From assembly GCF_000156575.1 (NCBI RefSeq), contig NZ_GG666044.1:485263-549262 (forward strand): DNA of 64,000 nt, given 5' to 3'. The position numbers and the translations under genes are program-made. The notes under the pieces are model-generated. The model ran no database searches and was not told where the DNA came from. It worked only from the letters and a program-made list of their open reading frames with translations. Origin of the DNA: Anaerococcus lactolyticus ATCC 51172. Lineage in GTDB: Bacteria; Bacillota; Clostridia; Tissierellales; Peptoniphilaceae. Positions 54,163 to 63,767 of this stretch are shown here, piece after piece (positions within the stretch are counted from its first letter, which is position 1; each line of letters starts with the position of its first letter).

Positions 54163-56610
54163 ATGACAGAAAATCAAAACATAATTAATATAGACCTTGA
54201 AAAAAAGATGAAGTCATCTTATCTTGAATATTCAATGTCTGTAATAGTATCAAGAGCCCTACCAGATGTTAGAGATGGACTAAAACCTGTTCACAGGAGA
54301 ATCCTCTATGGTATGCAACAGCTAGGCCTTGATCCAAATAAACCAACCAGAAAATCAGCCAGGGTTGTCGGTGATGTAATGGGTAAATTCCACCCACACG
54401 GTGACTCTGCAATTTATGATGCCCTAGTAAGATTAGCTCAAGACTTCTCAACCAGGTACCCACTAGCCCAAGGCCAGGGTAACTTTGGTTCTATAGACGG
54501 CGATCAGGCAGCTGCCATGCGTTATACAGAAGTAAGGATGAGCAAGATTGCCAAGGAAATGCTAAGAGATATAGGCAAGGATACAGTTGATTTTATTCCA
54601 AACTTCGATGGTGAAGAGATGGAACCATCTGTCCTTCCTTCAAGATTTCCAAACCTTTTAGTTAATGGGTCAAATGGTATAGCTGTAGGTATGGCAACCA
54701 ATATGGCCCCTCATAACCTAGGCGAATCAATCGATGCTTGCATAGCCTACATGAGAAATCCAGAAATTTCTATTGATGATCTAATCAAATTTATTCCTGG
54801 ACCTGACTTCCCAACAGGTGCCCTTATTTTAGGCAAAACCGGCATCAAAGAAGCCTACACAACAGGCAGGGGCAAGATTAAGCAAAGAGCAGTTTGTAGG
54901 ATTGAGCCTTTCAAGAAAAACAGGGAAAGAATTATAATTTCAGAAATTCCTTACCAGGTTAATAAGGCAAGGTTAATCGAAAAAATTGCCGACCTCGTTA
55001 AGGAAAAAAGAATAGATGGGATTTCTGACATCAGAGATGAATCTGATAGGAAGGGCATGAGGATAGTTGTTGAAATCAAGAGAGATTCCAATGCGAATAT
55101 AGTCCTAAACAACCTCTACAAATACACTCAACTAGAAAACACCTTTGGTATCATAAACCTAGCCCTAGTTGGTGGCGAGCCAAAGATTTTAAACCTCAAA
55201 GAACTAATCGAATACTATGTTGACCACCAAAAAGAAGTGGTAACCCGTAGGACCAACTTCGACTTATCCAGGGCTCGTGAGAGAAAACACATAGTAGAAG
55301 GTTTGATCATTGCCATTGACCACATAGATGAGATTATTAAAATCATCAGGTCATCCTATGACAATGATGAAATCAAAAAGATTTTCTTTGACAGGTATAA
55401 ATTATCAGATGCCCAATCTCAAGCCATCTTGGATATGCAATTAAAACGCCTATCAGGTCTTGAAATTGAAAAGCTTAATGCAGAAAACAAGGAACTTGCA
55501 GATACAATTGAATATTTGCTATCAATCCTTAACTCAGAAGAAAATTTAATCAACCTAATAATTGATGAGATTACAGAAATCAAAGAAAAATACTCAGATG
55601 AAAGACGTACAAAGATTGTCCCAGATGAGGGAGAGATAGATATAACTGAGCTTATCGAAGAGGAAGATATTTTAATAAACCTAACCAAGGATGGTTATAT
55701 AAAGAGACTTCCTATTGATACCTACAAGGTTCAAAACAGGGGTGGCAAGGGAATTGCTGCTGGTAATACCAAGGAAGGCGACTTTATCAAAAAGATAATC
55801 ACAACCAACACCCATGAGGACCTCTTATTCTTCACATCATTGGGCAAGGTTTATTCGCTTGAAGCCTACAAGATTCCTGAAGGAAGTCGTACTTCACGTG
55901 GCCAAGCTATTATTAATATCCTAAATCTAGAAACTGGTGAAAAAATTACAGAGATGATGACCCTATCAGAGCTTAGCAAAAATAGTCAGTTAGTTCTTCA
56001 AACCCAACAAGGACAAATCAAGAAAACTGACGCTGAAAACTTCACCAACATCAGAAGGAATGGTATTATTGCAATTTCTCTAAAGGATTGGGATAAGTTA
56101 ATTTCTGTTAGACAAATAGACAAGGATGAGGAATTAATTATCTCAACTCAAAATGGTATGACCATCCAGTTTAACACAAAGGATGTTAGAAGCATGGGTA
56201 GAAGTGCCGTTGGAGTTAGGGCAATCAGACTTGATAAGGATGATGCAGTTGTGAGCATGAATATCAAGGGAGAAGAAACTTATCTATTAGTAGTAACTGA
56301 AAATGGTTTCGGCAAGAAGACAAGCTTCAGCAATTTCAAAAACCAAAATAGAGGTGGTAAGGGCGTAAGGTGCCATAAGGTCAGCGAAAAGACTGGCAAG
56401 GTAGTTGACACCCTACCAGTAGACTTAGATACTGACATAATGATGGTATCTTTAAAAGGAGATATGATCAGACTATCAGCAAGAGACGTATCAACCACAG
56501 GTAGAAATACCATGGGTGTTAAGCTTAAAAATTTAGCTAGTGAAGAAGATGCTATTGTATCAGTAACAACCTATGACAATATGTTGGAAGATGAGGAAAA
56601 AGATGTTTGA
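54163..56610 (+). CDS. gyrA: DNA gyrase subunit A
   Basis: The DNA-cleaving subunit, 815 residues. Active-site Tyr is in [15 protein letters not shown] (~residue 123). The quinolone-resistance region reads [18 protein letters not shown], with the sensitive-type Ser and Asp at positions equivalent to E. coli 83 and 87. The C-terminal beta-pinwheel has repeated GRxxxGV-type blades and the GyrA box [11 protein letters not shown]. Its last bases overlap the STAS gene. Confidence 0.97.
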   Translation: MTENQNIINIDLEKKMKSSYLEYSMSVIVSRALPDVRDGLKPVHRRILYGMQQLGLDPNKPTRKSARVVGDVMGKFHPHGDSAIYDALVRLAQDFSTRYPLAQGQGNFGSIDGDQAAAMRYTEVRMSKIAKEMLRDIGKDTVDFIPNFDGEEMEPSVLPSRFPNLLVNGSNGIAVGMATNMAPHNLGESIDACIAYMRNPEISIDDLIKFIPGPDFPTGALILGKTGIKEAYTTGRGKIKQRAVCRIEPFKKNRERIIISEIPYQVNKARLIEKIADLVKEKRIDGISDIRDESDRKGMRIVVEIKRDSNANIVLNNLYKYTQLENTFGIINLALVGGEPKILNLKELIEYYVDHQKEVVTRRTNFDLSRARERKHIVEGLIIAIDHIDEIIKIIRSSYDNDEIKKIFFDRYKLSDAQSQAILDMQLKRLSGLEIEKLNAENKELADTIEYLLSILNSEENLINLIIDEITEIKEKYSDERRTKIVPDEGEIDITELIEEEDILINLTKDGYIKRLPIDTYKVQNRGGKGIAAGNTKEGDFIKKIITTNTHEDLLFFTSLGKVYSLEAYKIPEGSRTSRGQAIINILNLETGEKITEMMTLSELSKNSQLVLQTQQGQIKKTDAENFTNIRRNGIIAISLKDWDKLISVRQIDKDEELIISTQNGMTIQFNTKDVRSMGRSAVGVRAIRLDKDDAVVSMNIKGEETYLLVVTENGFGKKTSFSNFKNQNRGGKGVRCHKVSEKTGKVVDTLPVDLDTDIMMVSLKGDMIRLSARDVSTTGRNTMGVKLKNLASEEDAIVSVTTYDNMLEDEEKDV

Positions 56611-56908
56611 AAGCAAGATTTACGACAAGGATAAGTTTCTATTAGTAGAATTGAAGGGTGATCTCGATATCTATGCAGAAGATGAGTTTAGGAGCTTCAT
56701 AGAAAAAGAAATTGAACCTGTGGATAAGGACCTGCTTATAGATATAAAAGACTTAGACTATCTTGATTCTACTGGTCTTGGACTTTTTATGAAAATCTAT
56801 AAAATTTCCCAAGCAAGAGCTAAGTCAGTATCAATAATAAATCCTAAGGAAAATATCCTAAAATTATTTAAAATAACAGACCTAACCGAAGTCTTCAATA
56901 TGGAGTAG
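56603..56908 (+). CDS. STAS-domain anti-anti-sigma factor (SpoIIAA/RsbV-like)
   Basis: A 101-residue STAS protein. The phosphorylatable serine motif [12 protein letters not shown] has Ser56. ATG 56603 (GAGGAA upstream) is chosen; a start at 56573 would add ten unrelated residues. In partner-switching it would bind the anti-sigma factor encoded next when unphosphorylated. It overlaps gyrA by 8 bases and precedes the ATPase-like gene by 2 bases. Confidence 0.9.
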   Translation: MFESKIYDKDKFLLVELKGDLDIYAEDEFRSFIEKEIEPVDKDLLIDIKDLDYLDSTGLGLFMKIYKISQARAKSVSIINPKENILKLFKITDLTEVFNME

Positions 56909-56910
56909 CC

Positions 56911-57252
56911 ATGGATAAGATTAGTATAAAAATCCCAGCCAACAAAAAATACCAAAAATCAATCAGGCTTTTTGTGGCAGGTCTTGGCTCAGAGATGGGT
57001 TTTGATATCGAACAAATCGAAGATTTAAAGGTCCTTGTAAGCGAGGCGATAAACTACAAGATGGGCGAAGAAGGGCTCAACCTTGCCTTTCTTGTAGGAG
57101 ATGAATCATTGTCCTTGGAAGTAGTTGGCAAGGATAAAAACGAAGATGCCAGAGCTATAGCGATGAGAGATGCAATTCTTTCAGCCCTCGCTGATGAGAT
57201 AGCCACAGAAGGTGACCTTTTAAGAATAACTATGAGGAAGACTCATGCCTAA
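56911..57252 (+). CDS. Short anti-sigma-factor-like protein (SpoIIAB/RsbW type, degenerate)
   Basis: A 113-residue protein in the position of an RsbW/SpoIIAB kinase. It retains the core IEDLKVLVSEAIN helix (N-box region, ~36-50) and the terminal GDLLRITMRK strand. It is ~30 residues short and I cannot find the DxGxG (G1) box or the usual EAxTNAIxH N-box spacing. It may bind sigma without being an active kinase. It overlaps the sigma gene by 8 bases. Confidence 0.72.
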   Translation: MDKISIKIPANKKYQKSIRLFVAGLGSEMGFDIEQIEDLKVLVSEAINYKMGEEGLNLAFLVGDESLSLEVVGKDKNEDARAIAMRDAILSALADEIATEGDLLRITMRKTHA

Positions 57253-58021
57253 GCCAAATGCCAGCAAAGAGTATAAGGAAGAAATCGAAAAGAAATTTGA
57301 AGAATTTCACAAGACTCGTGACAAAAAATTAAGGGACGAGTTAATTGAAGAACACTTGTATATAGTCGATATCTTATCCAACAAGTATGTTGGCAAGGGG
57401 ATCGAAAAAGATGACCTCTATCAGGTGGCAAGCTTGGGTCTTATAAATGCAGTTGACCGTTATGATCCATCAAAGGGTTATGCCTTTTCATCCTTTGCAA
57501 CCCCAACAATCATGGGGGAGATTAAGAGATATTTTAGGGACAAGGGTTGGGTAATAAAAGTGCCAAGGCGCATACAAAACCTTTATAAAAAGATTAATGT
57601 TGCCAAAAAAGTCCTTCCTCAAGAACTTCAAAGGGTGCCAACCATAGCAGATATTGCAGATTATCTTGGTGAAGATGAGGAAACCATCCTTGAAACCATG
57701 GAGGCAAGCAAGGTTTATACTCCTCAGTCGCTGGATATGAAATATAGTGTGCAAAAGGGAGAAAACGCTATTGATTTAGCTGAAATAATTGGCGAAGAGG
57801 ATAAAAATTTTGATTCGGTTGAGCTAAAGGATTTGATCGAAAAATCTAAGGAGAGGCTAACCGATCTTGAAAAAGAAATCCTTGAACTCAGGTACTACGA
57901 AGGCAGGACGCAGGTAGATATAGCAGAAAGTCTAGACATTAGCCAGATGACCGTATCAAGGATAGAAAAAAAGATTTTAAATAAGTTTTCCCTAGAATTT
58001 GATAGGTCGGCTGATAAGTAA
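57245..58021 (+). CDS. RNA polymerase sigma factor, SigB/SigF/SigG family
   Basis: A 258-residue group 3 sigma factor. Region 2 is VGKGIEKDDLYQVASLGLIN, RYDPSKGYAFSSFATPTIMG and EIKRYFRDKGW. Region 3 is ~110-160, and region 4 has LTDLEKEILELRYYEGRTQV and ISQMTVSRIEKKIL as the -35 reading helix. The gene order STAS / ATPase / sigma equals spoIIA or the rsbVW-sigB core. No sporulation genes are seen, so a stress or envelope role is more likely. Confidence 0.92.
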   Translation: MPKPNASKEYKEEIEKKFEEFHKTRDKKLRDELIEEHLYIVDILSNKYVGKGIEKDDLYQVASLGLINAVDRYDPSKGYAFSSFATPTIMGEIKRYFRDKGWVIKVPRRIQNLYKKINVAKKVLPQELQRVPTIADIADYLGEDEETILETMEASKVYTPQSLDMKYSVQKGENAIDLAEIIGEEDKNFDSVELKDLIEKSKERLTDLEKEILELRYYEGRTQVDIAESLDISQMTVSRIEKKILNKFSLEFDRSADK

Positions 58022-58183
58022 GAAAATTTACTTGCTAATCAGGCAAGTCTTCCTGCTCGAATACTATGTAAAACCGAGTATGTACTTACTTTGCTAAGCC
58101 TATCCATAGTTTAGAAGTAAGGGCAAGAAATATTCTATAAAGATAAAACTCTTTCTAATATAAAAATTAGGAGGAGTTTTTTT

Positions 58184-58237
58184 ATGGGATATTTTAATAA
58201 ATGGGTAAAAATAACAAAAAGAGAGGAGATTTTATGA
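58184..58237 (+). CDS. Possible 17-codon leader ORF upstream of adh
   Basis: ATG 58184, behind a strong AGGAGGAG site 7 bases away, encodes MGYFNKWVKITKREEIL. It ends in a TGA that overlaps the dehydrogenase ATG (ATGA). The strong ribosome site sits in the 3' arm of an AAAACTC/GGAGTTTT hairpin (~58146-58182), so its translation may be structure-dependent and coupled to the downstream gene. Confidence 0.4.
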   Translation: MGYFNKWVKITKREEIL

Positions 58238-59409
58238 ACAATTTTACTTACGATATTGGAACAAAAATTCACTTTGGAACAGACGCCCTAGACTACATAG
58301 GAGAAGAGGCGAAAAAATATGCCGATAAAATTCTTTTAACCTACGGTGGAGGCTCTATAAAGAAAAATGGGGTCTATGACAAGGTTATAAAAGAGCTTGA
58401 GGGCGCAGGAATCGAAGTTTTTGAACTTTCTGGCATCCAACCAAACCCTAGGATAGATTCTGTTAGGGAAGGAGTCAGGATACTTAAGGAAAATGGTATC
58501 GGAGCCATTCTTGCAGTTGGTGGTGGATCAACTATTGATGCATCAAAATTTATGGCAGCAGGTGCCTGTGCTGACTTTGACCCATGGAAATTTATTTCAG
58601 AAAAAAGACCGATGAGTCCAGCTATCCCACTTCTGTCAGTCTTAACCATGGCAGCAACAGGATCCGAGATGGACTGTGGAGGAGTAATCACAAATCCAGA
58701 AACTAAGGAAAAATTATCTTCAGGCCACGCTGACACCAGGCCAAAGGTTTCATTTTTAAATCCGGAACTTACTTATACAGTTTCAAAATTTCAAACAGCA
58801 GCAGGTTCTGCAGATATCTTATCCCACATTTTTGAAACTTATTTTAACATAGATGGCACCATGTTTATGCTAGATAGGATTATGGAAGCCTTGATGAAAA
58901 CAGTAATCAAATACGGACCAATCGCCATAAAAGACCCAGAAAACTACGAAGCAAGGGCTAATCTCATGTGGGCTTCATCTTGGGCGATAAATGATTTTAT
59001 TTCTGATTCGAGCCAGGCCGCTTGGACAGTTCACCCAATAGAGCATGAGCTATCAGCCTTCTACGACATCACCCATGGTCTGGGCCTTGCGATTTTAACT
59101 CCAAGATGGATGGAATACTGCCTAAGCGAAAAAACTGTCCACAAGTTTGTAGATTTGGGAGTGAATGTATTTGACCTTGATAAGGATCAAGAACCAATGG
59201 AAATAGCAAGGCAAACAATAGAAAAAGTTAAGAAATTTTTCTTTGAAGACCTAGGCCTTGATTCAAATTTAAGAAAAGTAGGCATTGACGAAAGGCACTT
59301 TGATGAAATGAGCAAAAAAGCTTGTGGCAAAGCCGGGGTTAAGAAAGGTTTCATAGACCTTAGACCAGAAGACGTAAAGAAAATCTACGAAATGTGTTTA
59401 GAAGATTAG
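58234..59409 (+). CDS. Iron-containing alcohol dehydrogenase (BdhA-like)
   Basis: A 391-residue NAD(P)-dependent group III dehydrogenase. It has the GGGS nucleotide-binding motif (AILAVGGGSTIDASKFMA, ~92-109) and the iron ligands in GSADILSHIFETYF (Asp, His) and HPIEHELSAFYDITHGLGLA (two His). It resembles butanol dehydrogenases of clostridia. ATG 58234 with GGAG 5 bases upstream gives the standard N-terminus MNNFTYDIGTKIHFG; a start at 58201 is possible. Confidence 0.94.
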   Translation: MNNFTYDIGTKIHFGTDALDYIGEEAKKYADKILLTYGGGSIKKNGVYDKVIKELEGAGIEVFELSGIQPNPRIDSVREGVRILKENGIGAILAVGGGSTIDASKFMAAGACADFDPWKFISEKRPMSPAIPLLSVLTMAATGSEMDCGGVITNPETKEKLSSGHADTRPKVSFLNPELTYTVSKFQTAAGSADILSHIFETYFNIDGTMFMLDRIMEALMKTVIKYGPIAIKDPENYEARANLMWASSWAINDFISDSSQAAWTVHPIEHELSAFYDITHGLGLAILTPRWMEYCLSEKTVHKFVDLGVNVFDLDKDQEPMEIARQTIEKVKKFFFEDLGLDSNLRKVGIDERHFDEMSKKACGKAGVKKGFIDLRPEDVKKIYEMCLED

Positions 59410-59428
59410 CTGAGGATAAGAGCTGGAT

Positions 59429-59728
59429 ATGAAAATTTATAATATTTTCGACAAGCTAGAATTTTCTGAAGATAGGGAAATAGAAGAAATTATTTTTGAA
59501 AATGAAAAGATAAAAATGATCAGAATTAGCTCCCTTAACCAAGTTACAGATTATTATGACCAAGACCAACTAGAGATTGTAAAAATTGTCAGAGGAAGGG
59601 CTACACTTGAAATTGAGGGAGAGCTTGTAAACCTGAAGGAAGGTGACATACTTCCCATCCATCCCCACCAAGTCCACAGGGTAATAAGTCAAGATAAGAC
59701 CGTTTGGCTTTGTATATTTGTGAAATAA
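59429..59728 (+). CDS. Cupin-domain protein
   Basis: A 99-residue single cupin barrel. Motif 1 reads DYYDQDQLEIVKIVRGRATL, where the usual HxH is replaced by non-His residues. Motif 2, ILPIHPHQVHRV, keeps the histidines. Metal binding is therefore doubtful; a sensor or small-molecule binding role is possible. It is 19 bases after the dehydrogenase gene and probably co-transcribed. Confidence 0.8.
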   Translation: MKIYNIFDKLEFSEDREIEEIIFENEKIKMIRISSLNQVTDYYDQDQLEIVKIVRGRATLEIEGELVNLKEGDILPIHPHQVHRVISQDKTVWLCIFVK

Positions 59729-59765
59729 ATATAAAAAGGCAAGATAAAAAATATTTGTAACAAAA

Positions 59766-59784
59766 GTTACTGATTATCATTATC
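59766..59784. promoter_or_regulatory. Fur-box-like site upstream of DUF438 gene
   Basis: GTTACTGATTATCATTATC matches the classical Fur consensus GATAATGATAATCATTATC at about 16-17 of 19 positions, depending on strand. A TATAAT lies at 59793-59798, 9 bases downstream, so the site covers the -35 region of a likely promoter. Confidence 0.6.
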
Positions 59785-59817
59785 TATAGCTGTATAATAA
59801 TTCTAAGGAGTGATATT

Positions 59818-61143
59818 ATGCAAATTGATATAAATAAAGTTGTTTACGACCTCATAAAAGACAATGATAAACTAAAGGCAGACCTCATAAGCCTAGGCTT
59901 TACTGGTCTTAAAAACCCTCTTATGGTAAAGAGTTTGGCAAAGAAAGTTTCTCTTAAACGTGGAGCGAAGATGATGGGTCTTAGTGACTACAAAGAAAAA
60001 TTGGAGGCGCTTGGTTATGAACTTTGCGACTCTTCGCAAAATCCCGAAGCCCTAAAAAGAAAAGATTTGATTAAGTCTTACCTATCAAGGCTTTCTAAAG
60101 GAGAAGACCTAGAGAAAGTGAAGGCTGATTTTAAGAAAAATTTTGAAGGAGTTTCTTCTGCAGAGATAATGGCAGCCGAAGAAGACCTCTTAGCTTCTGG
60201 CATTGACAAGGAAGAAGTAAGAAAACTTTGTGATGTTCATTCTGCGCTTTTTCATGGCTCTACAGAGACGGAAAGCAAAGAAACCACCTATGAACCAGGA
60301 AGTTTTTTAGCGTATTTTTCAAAAGAAAATGACGAAGTGAAAAAAATCTTAGAAAGAGCGAAGAAGTCTATAGAAAATGACAAGGAGCTTGGAGACGAAA
60401 TTTACAAAGTCTTTAAACATTATAGGAAAAAAGGCGATCTTATTTACCCAATCCTTAAAGCCAAATACAACTCACCGGGACCATCAGATGTTATGTGGGC
60501 TGTGGATATAGAAATTGCCAATAATATAAAAAAAGCCATCAAACTTGGCAAAAAAGATTTGCTTTTGGAAAGTATAAAAAGAGCAGAAGAGATGACCTAC
60601 AAGGAAGAAAATATCCTCTATCCCCTAGTTTTTGAAAAAATGAGCGATGACGATTTAAGGCTTCTCTATAAGGATTTGGGAGATTATGACCACGACCTAG
60701 TGGCCTACGAAACTCTTGAAAAATCAAAATCAACCAGCTATGAAGATGGCTATATAAATTTCTCCAAAGGAAAAATGAGAGTCGACCAACTAGAAGCCAT
60801 GCTAGACACCTTAGAAATAGAAATAACCTTTGTTGATGAAAATGACATAAGCTCTTACTACAATAACCACAAGGGCAAAAAAGTTTTCAAAAGACCAGAA
60901 TCATCCCTAGGCAGGGAAGTGTATTATTGCCACCCACCACAAGTTGAGCCGATTGTGAGAAATTTAATAGGAGAATTTAAGGCGGGAAAAAAAGACAGCT
61001 TTAGGATTGTAAAAAATATCAAGGGAAGCGACTTTGCAATCACCTACTACGCAGTAAGGGATAAGGAAGGGGTCTACAAGGGAGTTCTTGAAACAGTTCA
61101 AGACCTAAGTTTTTATAGGGACTACTTGGCAAATAAAAAATAA
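59818..61143 (+). CDS. DUF438 protein with DUF1858, hemerythrin-like and PAS regions
   Basis: A 441-residue cytoplasmic protein. The N-terminal ~65 residues match DUF1858 (VYDLIKDNDKLKADLISLGF). DUF438 follows (~80-150, ending KLCDVHSALFHG), then a helical hemerythrin-like part (~160-300; HYRKKGDLIYPILKAKY, MTYKEENILYPLVFEKM). A PAS-like C-terminal domain (~305-440) ends VLETVQDLSFYRDYL. Family members are thought to sense iron, oxygen or nitric oxide. The Fur-like box upstream fits. Confidence 0.88.
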   Translation: MQIDINKVVYDLIKDNDKLKADLISLGFTGLKNPLMVKSLAKKVSLKRGAKMMGLSDYKEKLEALGYELCDSSQNPEALKRKDLIKSYLSRLSKGEDLEKVKADFKKNFEGVSSAEIMAAEEDLLASGIDKEEVRKLCDVHSALFHGSTETESKETTYEPGSFLAYFSKENDEVKKILERAKKSIENDKELGDEIYKVFKHYRKKGDLIYPILKAKYNSPGPSDVMWAVDIEIANNIKKAIKLGKKDLLLESIKRAEEMTYKEENILYPLVFEKMSDDDLRLLYKDLGDYDHDLVAYETLEKSKSTSYEDGYINFSKGKMRVDQLEAMLDTLEIEITFVDENDISSYYNNHKGKKVFKRPESSLGREVYYCHPPQVEPIVRNLIGEFKAGKKDSFRIVKNIKGSDFAITYYAVRDKEGVYKGVLETVQDLSFYRDYLANKK

Positions 61144-61241
61144 TAAAAATATAAGAGGATTTTTCTTGTTTTGTTAAGTCTTTATAAAATTTATGATATA
61201 ATATAAGCAAGTAAAAATTTCGATTGATAATAGGAGGGAAC

Positions 61242-62282
61242 ATGATTTGTAAAAAATGCGGCCACGACAACATTGATGAGGCCAAAGTCTGTGAGGCTTG
61301 TGGGGAAAGTCTCGTAGAAGATAATAAAAATCAAAAAATAAAAATATCTAAGGAAGAAAGCCAAAAACGTACCCAAAGGCAGAAAAAAAGAAGTCAAGAC
61401 AGGGACCTTATGACCTACGGTCTAATCCTAGGATCTGTAATGGCTTTTGCGGTAATTTTTATAGTTCTTTCTTATTTCTTTAAGCTCGGCGCTGATAGGG
61501 AAATGGCAAAAAATACTCAAGTAGAAGAAAGTAGCCAAGACAATACTGACCTATATGAAAAAGCACTCAAAACCAGTGAAGAAAACATCAAAAACAAGGA
61601 ATACGAAAAGGCAATCAAAATCCTAAAAAAAATTCCAGAAGATGCTGAAGACTTCTACAAAAAAGGTCAAGAAAAACTCGGTCAAATAGAAGACCTCGTC
61701 ATAGAAGATATCAAAAAAGCAGTCGGTGAAAAAGACTACAAGGAAGCAAGAAACCTCGCAAACACCTATGCAGATCTCATGCCAGAATCTAAAACCCTTG
61801 CAAAAATCAAAGATAAACTTAAGGCAGACAACAAAGATATAAACAATCTTGATGCTGAAAAGGAAGATGAAAAAGAAACTAGCGAAAAAGAAAATGGCGA
61901 CGAGAAAGAAAGTGAAAGCGAAGCTAAGAACGACAAAACAGATGAAAAGCTCGATGCCAAAGAAGCTAGAGCCAACAGGAGAGCCCTTGCAGAAAAATAT
62001 GACCTTGAACAACTAAGGGCAACAAACTCTTACGGCCAAAACGGCAACCCAGCCTATACAGACATCTATAAGGAAGCAGACTTCCTAAACAAGGACCTAA
62101 AAATAGATGCCAACATGGGAGAAGTCAGAACCGAACCAAACCTAAACTCAGGAGTGGCAGCCTATGTCAACAACGGCGAAAAAGTCCACTGCGAAGAAGT
62201 AGTAAACGACGGAGGAAGGTACTGGCTAAAAATAGAAAAAGGCTGGATATCATCAAAACTAATAACAGGTGAATTTAGATAA
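61242..62282 (+). CDS. Zinc-ribbon, membrane-anchored SH3-domain protein
   Basis: A 346-residue protein. N-terminal zinc ribbon (C3, C6, C17, C20), a basic linker, one membrane helix (~57-80, YGLILGSVMAFAVIFIVLSY), TPR-like helices (~95-180), an acidic Lys/Glu-rich linker (~190-240), and a C-terminal bacterial SH3 domain (~285-345; GEVRTEPNLNSGVAAYVNNG, ending RYWLKIEKGWISSKLI). The SH3 part is probably outside the cell and may bind cell wall. ATG 61242 follows AGGAGGG; an upstream ATG at 61224 is unlikely. Confidence 0.85.
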   Translation: MICKKCGHDNIDEAKVCEACGESLVEDNKNQKIKISKEESQKRTQRQKKRSQDRDLMTYGLILGSVMAFAVIFIVLSYFFKLGADREMAKNTQVEESSQDNTDLYEKALKTSEENIKNKEYEKAIKILKKIPEDAEDFYKKGQEKLGQIEDLVIEDIKKAVGEKDYKEARNLANTYADLMPESKTLAKIKDKLKADNKDINNLDAEKEDEKETSEKENGDEKESESEAKNDKTDEKLDAKEARANRRALAEKYDLEQLRATNSYGQNGNPAYTDIYKEADFLNKDLKIDANMGEVRTEPNLNSGVAAYVNNGEKVHCEEVVNDGGRYWLKIEKGWISSKLITGEFR

Positions 62283-62286
62283 AACC

Positions 62287-62315
62287 AAAGCTCAGCGATA
62301 TGGCTGGGCTTTTTG
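62287..62315 (+). terminator. Terminator of the SH3-domain gene
   Basis: Stem AAGCTCAGC/GGCTGGGCTT-type (one G.U) followed by five T residues, 5 bases after the stop codon. Confidence 0.8.
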
Positions 62316-62349
62316 TTAAAAGCAAGAGAATAATAAACTTGGAGTGACT

Positions 62350-63503
62350 ATGAAATTAGTAGATTAACAAAAAAGAGCAAGAGAATTTGCTAAGAGATGG
62401 GCAAATACAGGAGATGAAAAAAGCGAGAGCCAAAAGTTTTGGCTTGAATTATTGGAAAATGTATTAGGAGTCGAAGATCCTTATTCCTACATAGAATTTG
62501 AATCAAGAATAAAACTAGATAATACTTCCTTTATAGATGGTTATATAGAGGCAACTCATGTACTAATTGAGCAAAAATCATCAAATAAAGATTTAAAAAA
62601 ACCTATTATTCAATCTGATGGAACTAAGCTTTCACCCTTCCAGCAAGCAAAGAGATATTCTATTGAACTACCCTATTCTCAAAGACCAAGGTGGATAATT
62701 ACCTGCAATTTCAAAGAATTTTTCATCTATGATATGGAAAAACCAAATGCAGAAGCTGAGATTATAAAACTAGAAGACTTAGAAAATGAAGTCTATAGGT
62801 TAAACTTTATAGTCTCTGAAGAAGAAGACTTCATAAAAAGGGAAACCCAAATATCCATAGATGCAGGAGAGATAGTTGCAAGTCTTTATGACGCTCTCTT
62901 AAGGGAATATCAACACCCAGAAAATGAAGCCACCCTCCATTCTCTAAATATCCTCTGTGTAAGATTGGTATTTTGCCTCTATGCAGAAGATGCAGGTCTA
63001 TTTGGCAACAAAAATATGTTCCATGACTACTTAAACAAGTATAAGGATTCAAATCCAAGGGCAGCCTTAATAAATTTATTTAGAATATTAAATCAAAAGG
63101 AAGAAGACAGAGATCCTTACGAAGACAAAGACCTCCTAGCCTTTCCTTATGTGAATGGTGGGCTTTTTGCGGATATGGATGTGGAAATCCCTAGATTAAA
63201 TCCAAACATAGTCGACATCATCTTAAATAGGGCATCACTTGACTTTGACTGGTCAAAAATATCCCCAACCATCTTTGGTTCAGTATTTGAATCAACCTTA
63301 AACCCAGAAACCAGACGTTCTGGAGGAATGCATTACACATCTATAAAAAATATCCACAAGGTAATAGACCCTCTATTTCTAGATAATCTAAAAGAAGAAT
63401 TTGAAGAAATCAAGGAAATTGACCAAGTAAAACAGAAAAATCAAAGGCTAGAAGACCTCCACAACAAAATAGCAAATCTTACATTCCTCGACCCAGCCGC
63501 AGG
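62350..63503 (+). pseudogene. Fused type II restriction-modification enzyme, broken by stop and insertion
   Basis: The natural start is ATG 62350 (GGAG upstream): MKLVD, then TAA (62365-62367), then in the same frame QKRAREFAKRWANTGDEKSE and onward. The nuclease part shows FIDGYIEATHVLIEQKSSNKDL, split by me as DGYI and EQK (PD-(D/E)XK), then RWIITCNFKEFFIYDM. A helical part and RRSGGMHYTSIKNIHKVIDP precede LTFLDPAAG, the start of methylase motif I (DPACGSGNF). Similarity stops there, and 37 unrelated codons follow to 63612. Full-length relatives (type IIG/IIL) are ~900-1100 residues. Confidence 0.85.
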
Positions 63504-63713
63504 GTTTCGTGTCATAATAGTGATAGAGGCAAATAGTTATGTAAATATAAGGAGTTCAAGACTTCTACCAAAGTTTAAAACTCAAAAAATAAATAGTTGG
63601 TGTGCTGCTTAGAGTATCCATTTTAATAATGGATATTGTAAATAGCATACCAATAAAACTAAAGATTCTTTAAAGAGTCTTATTTTGTGATGAAAATTTA
63701 ATATGTAAATTTC

Positions 63714-63746
63714 AGACGATAGAAAGTAATTCTGTCGTCTTTTTTA
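63714..63746 (+). terminator. Terminator inside the mobile element end
   Basis: Stem AGACGATAGAA/TTCTGTCGTCT (one mismatch) followed by T residues, 22 bases before the RepA_N gene. It would insulate that gene from outside transcription. Confidence 0.75.
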
Positions 63747-63767
63747 TTTCAAAGAAAGGAGGTAAGG

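Noticed and set aside
59330..59380. FIDL motif in the alcohol dehydrogenase (GFIDLRPED)
   Set aside because: It lies in the folded C-terminal domain normal for iron alcohol dehydrogenases, without the T/S-G-K continuation or a disordered setting.
62452..63612. Intact 386-residue protein starting at TTG 62452
   Set aside because: The frame is continuous upstream to a proper ATG and ribosome site interrupted by TAA, and its 3' end is foreign sequence, so it is a remnant rather than a gene of its own.
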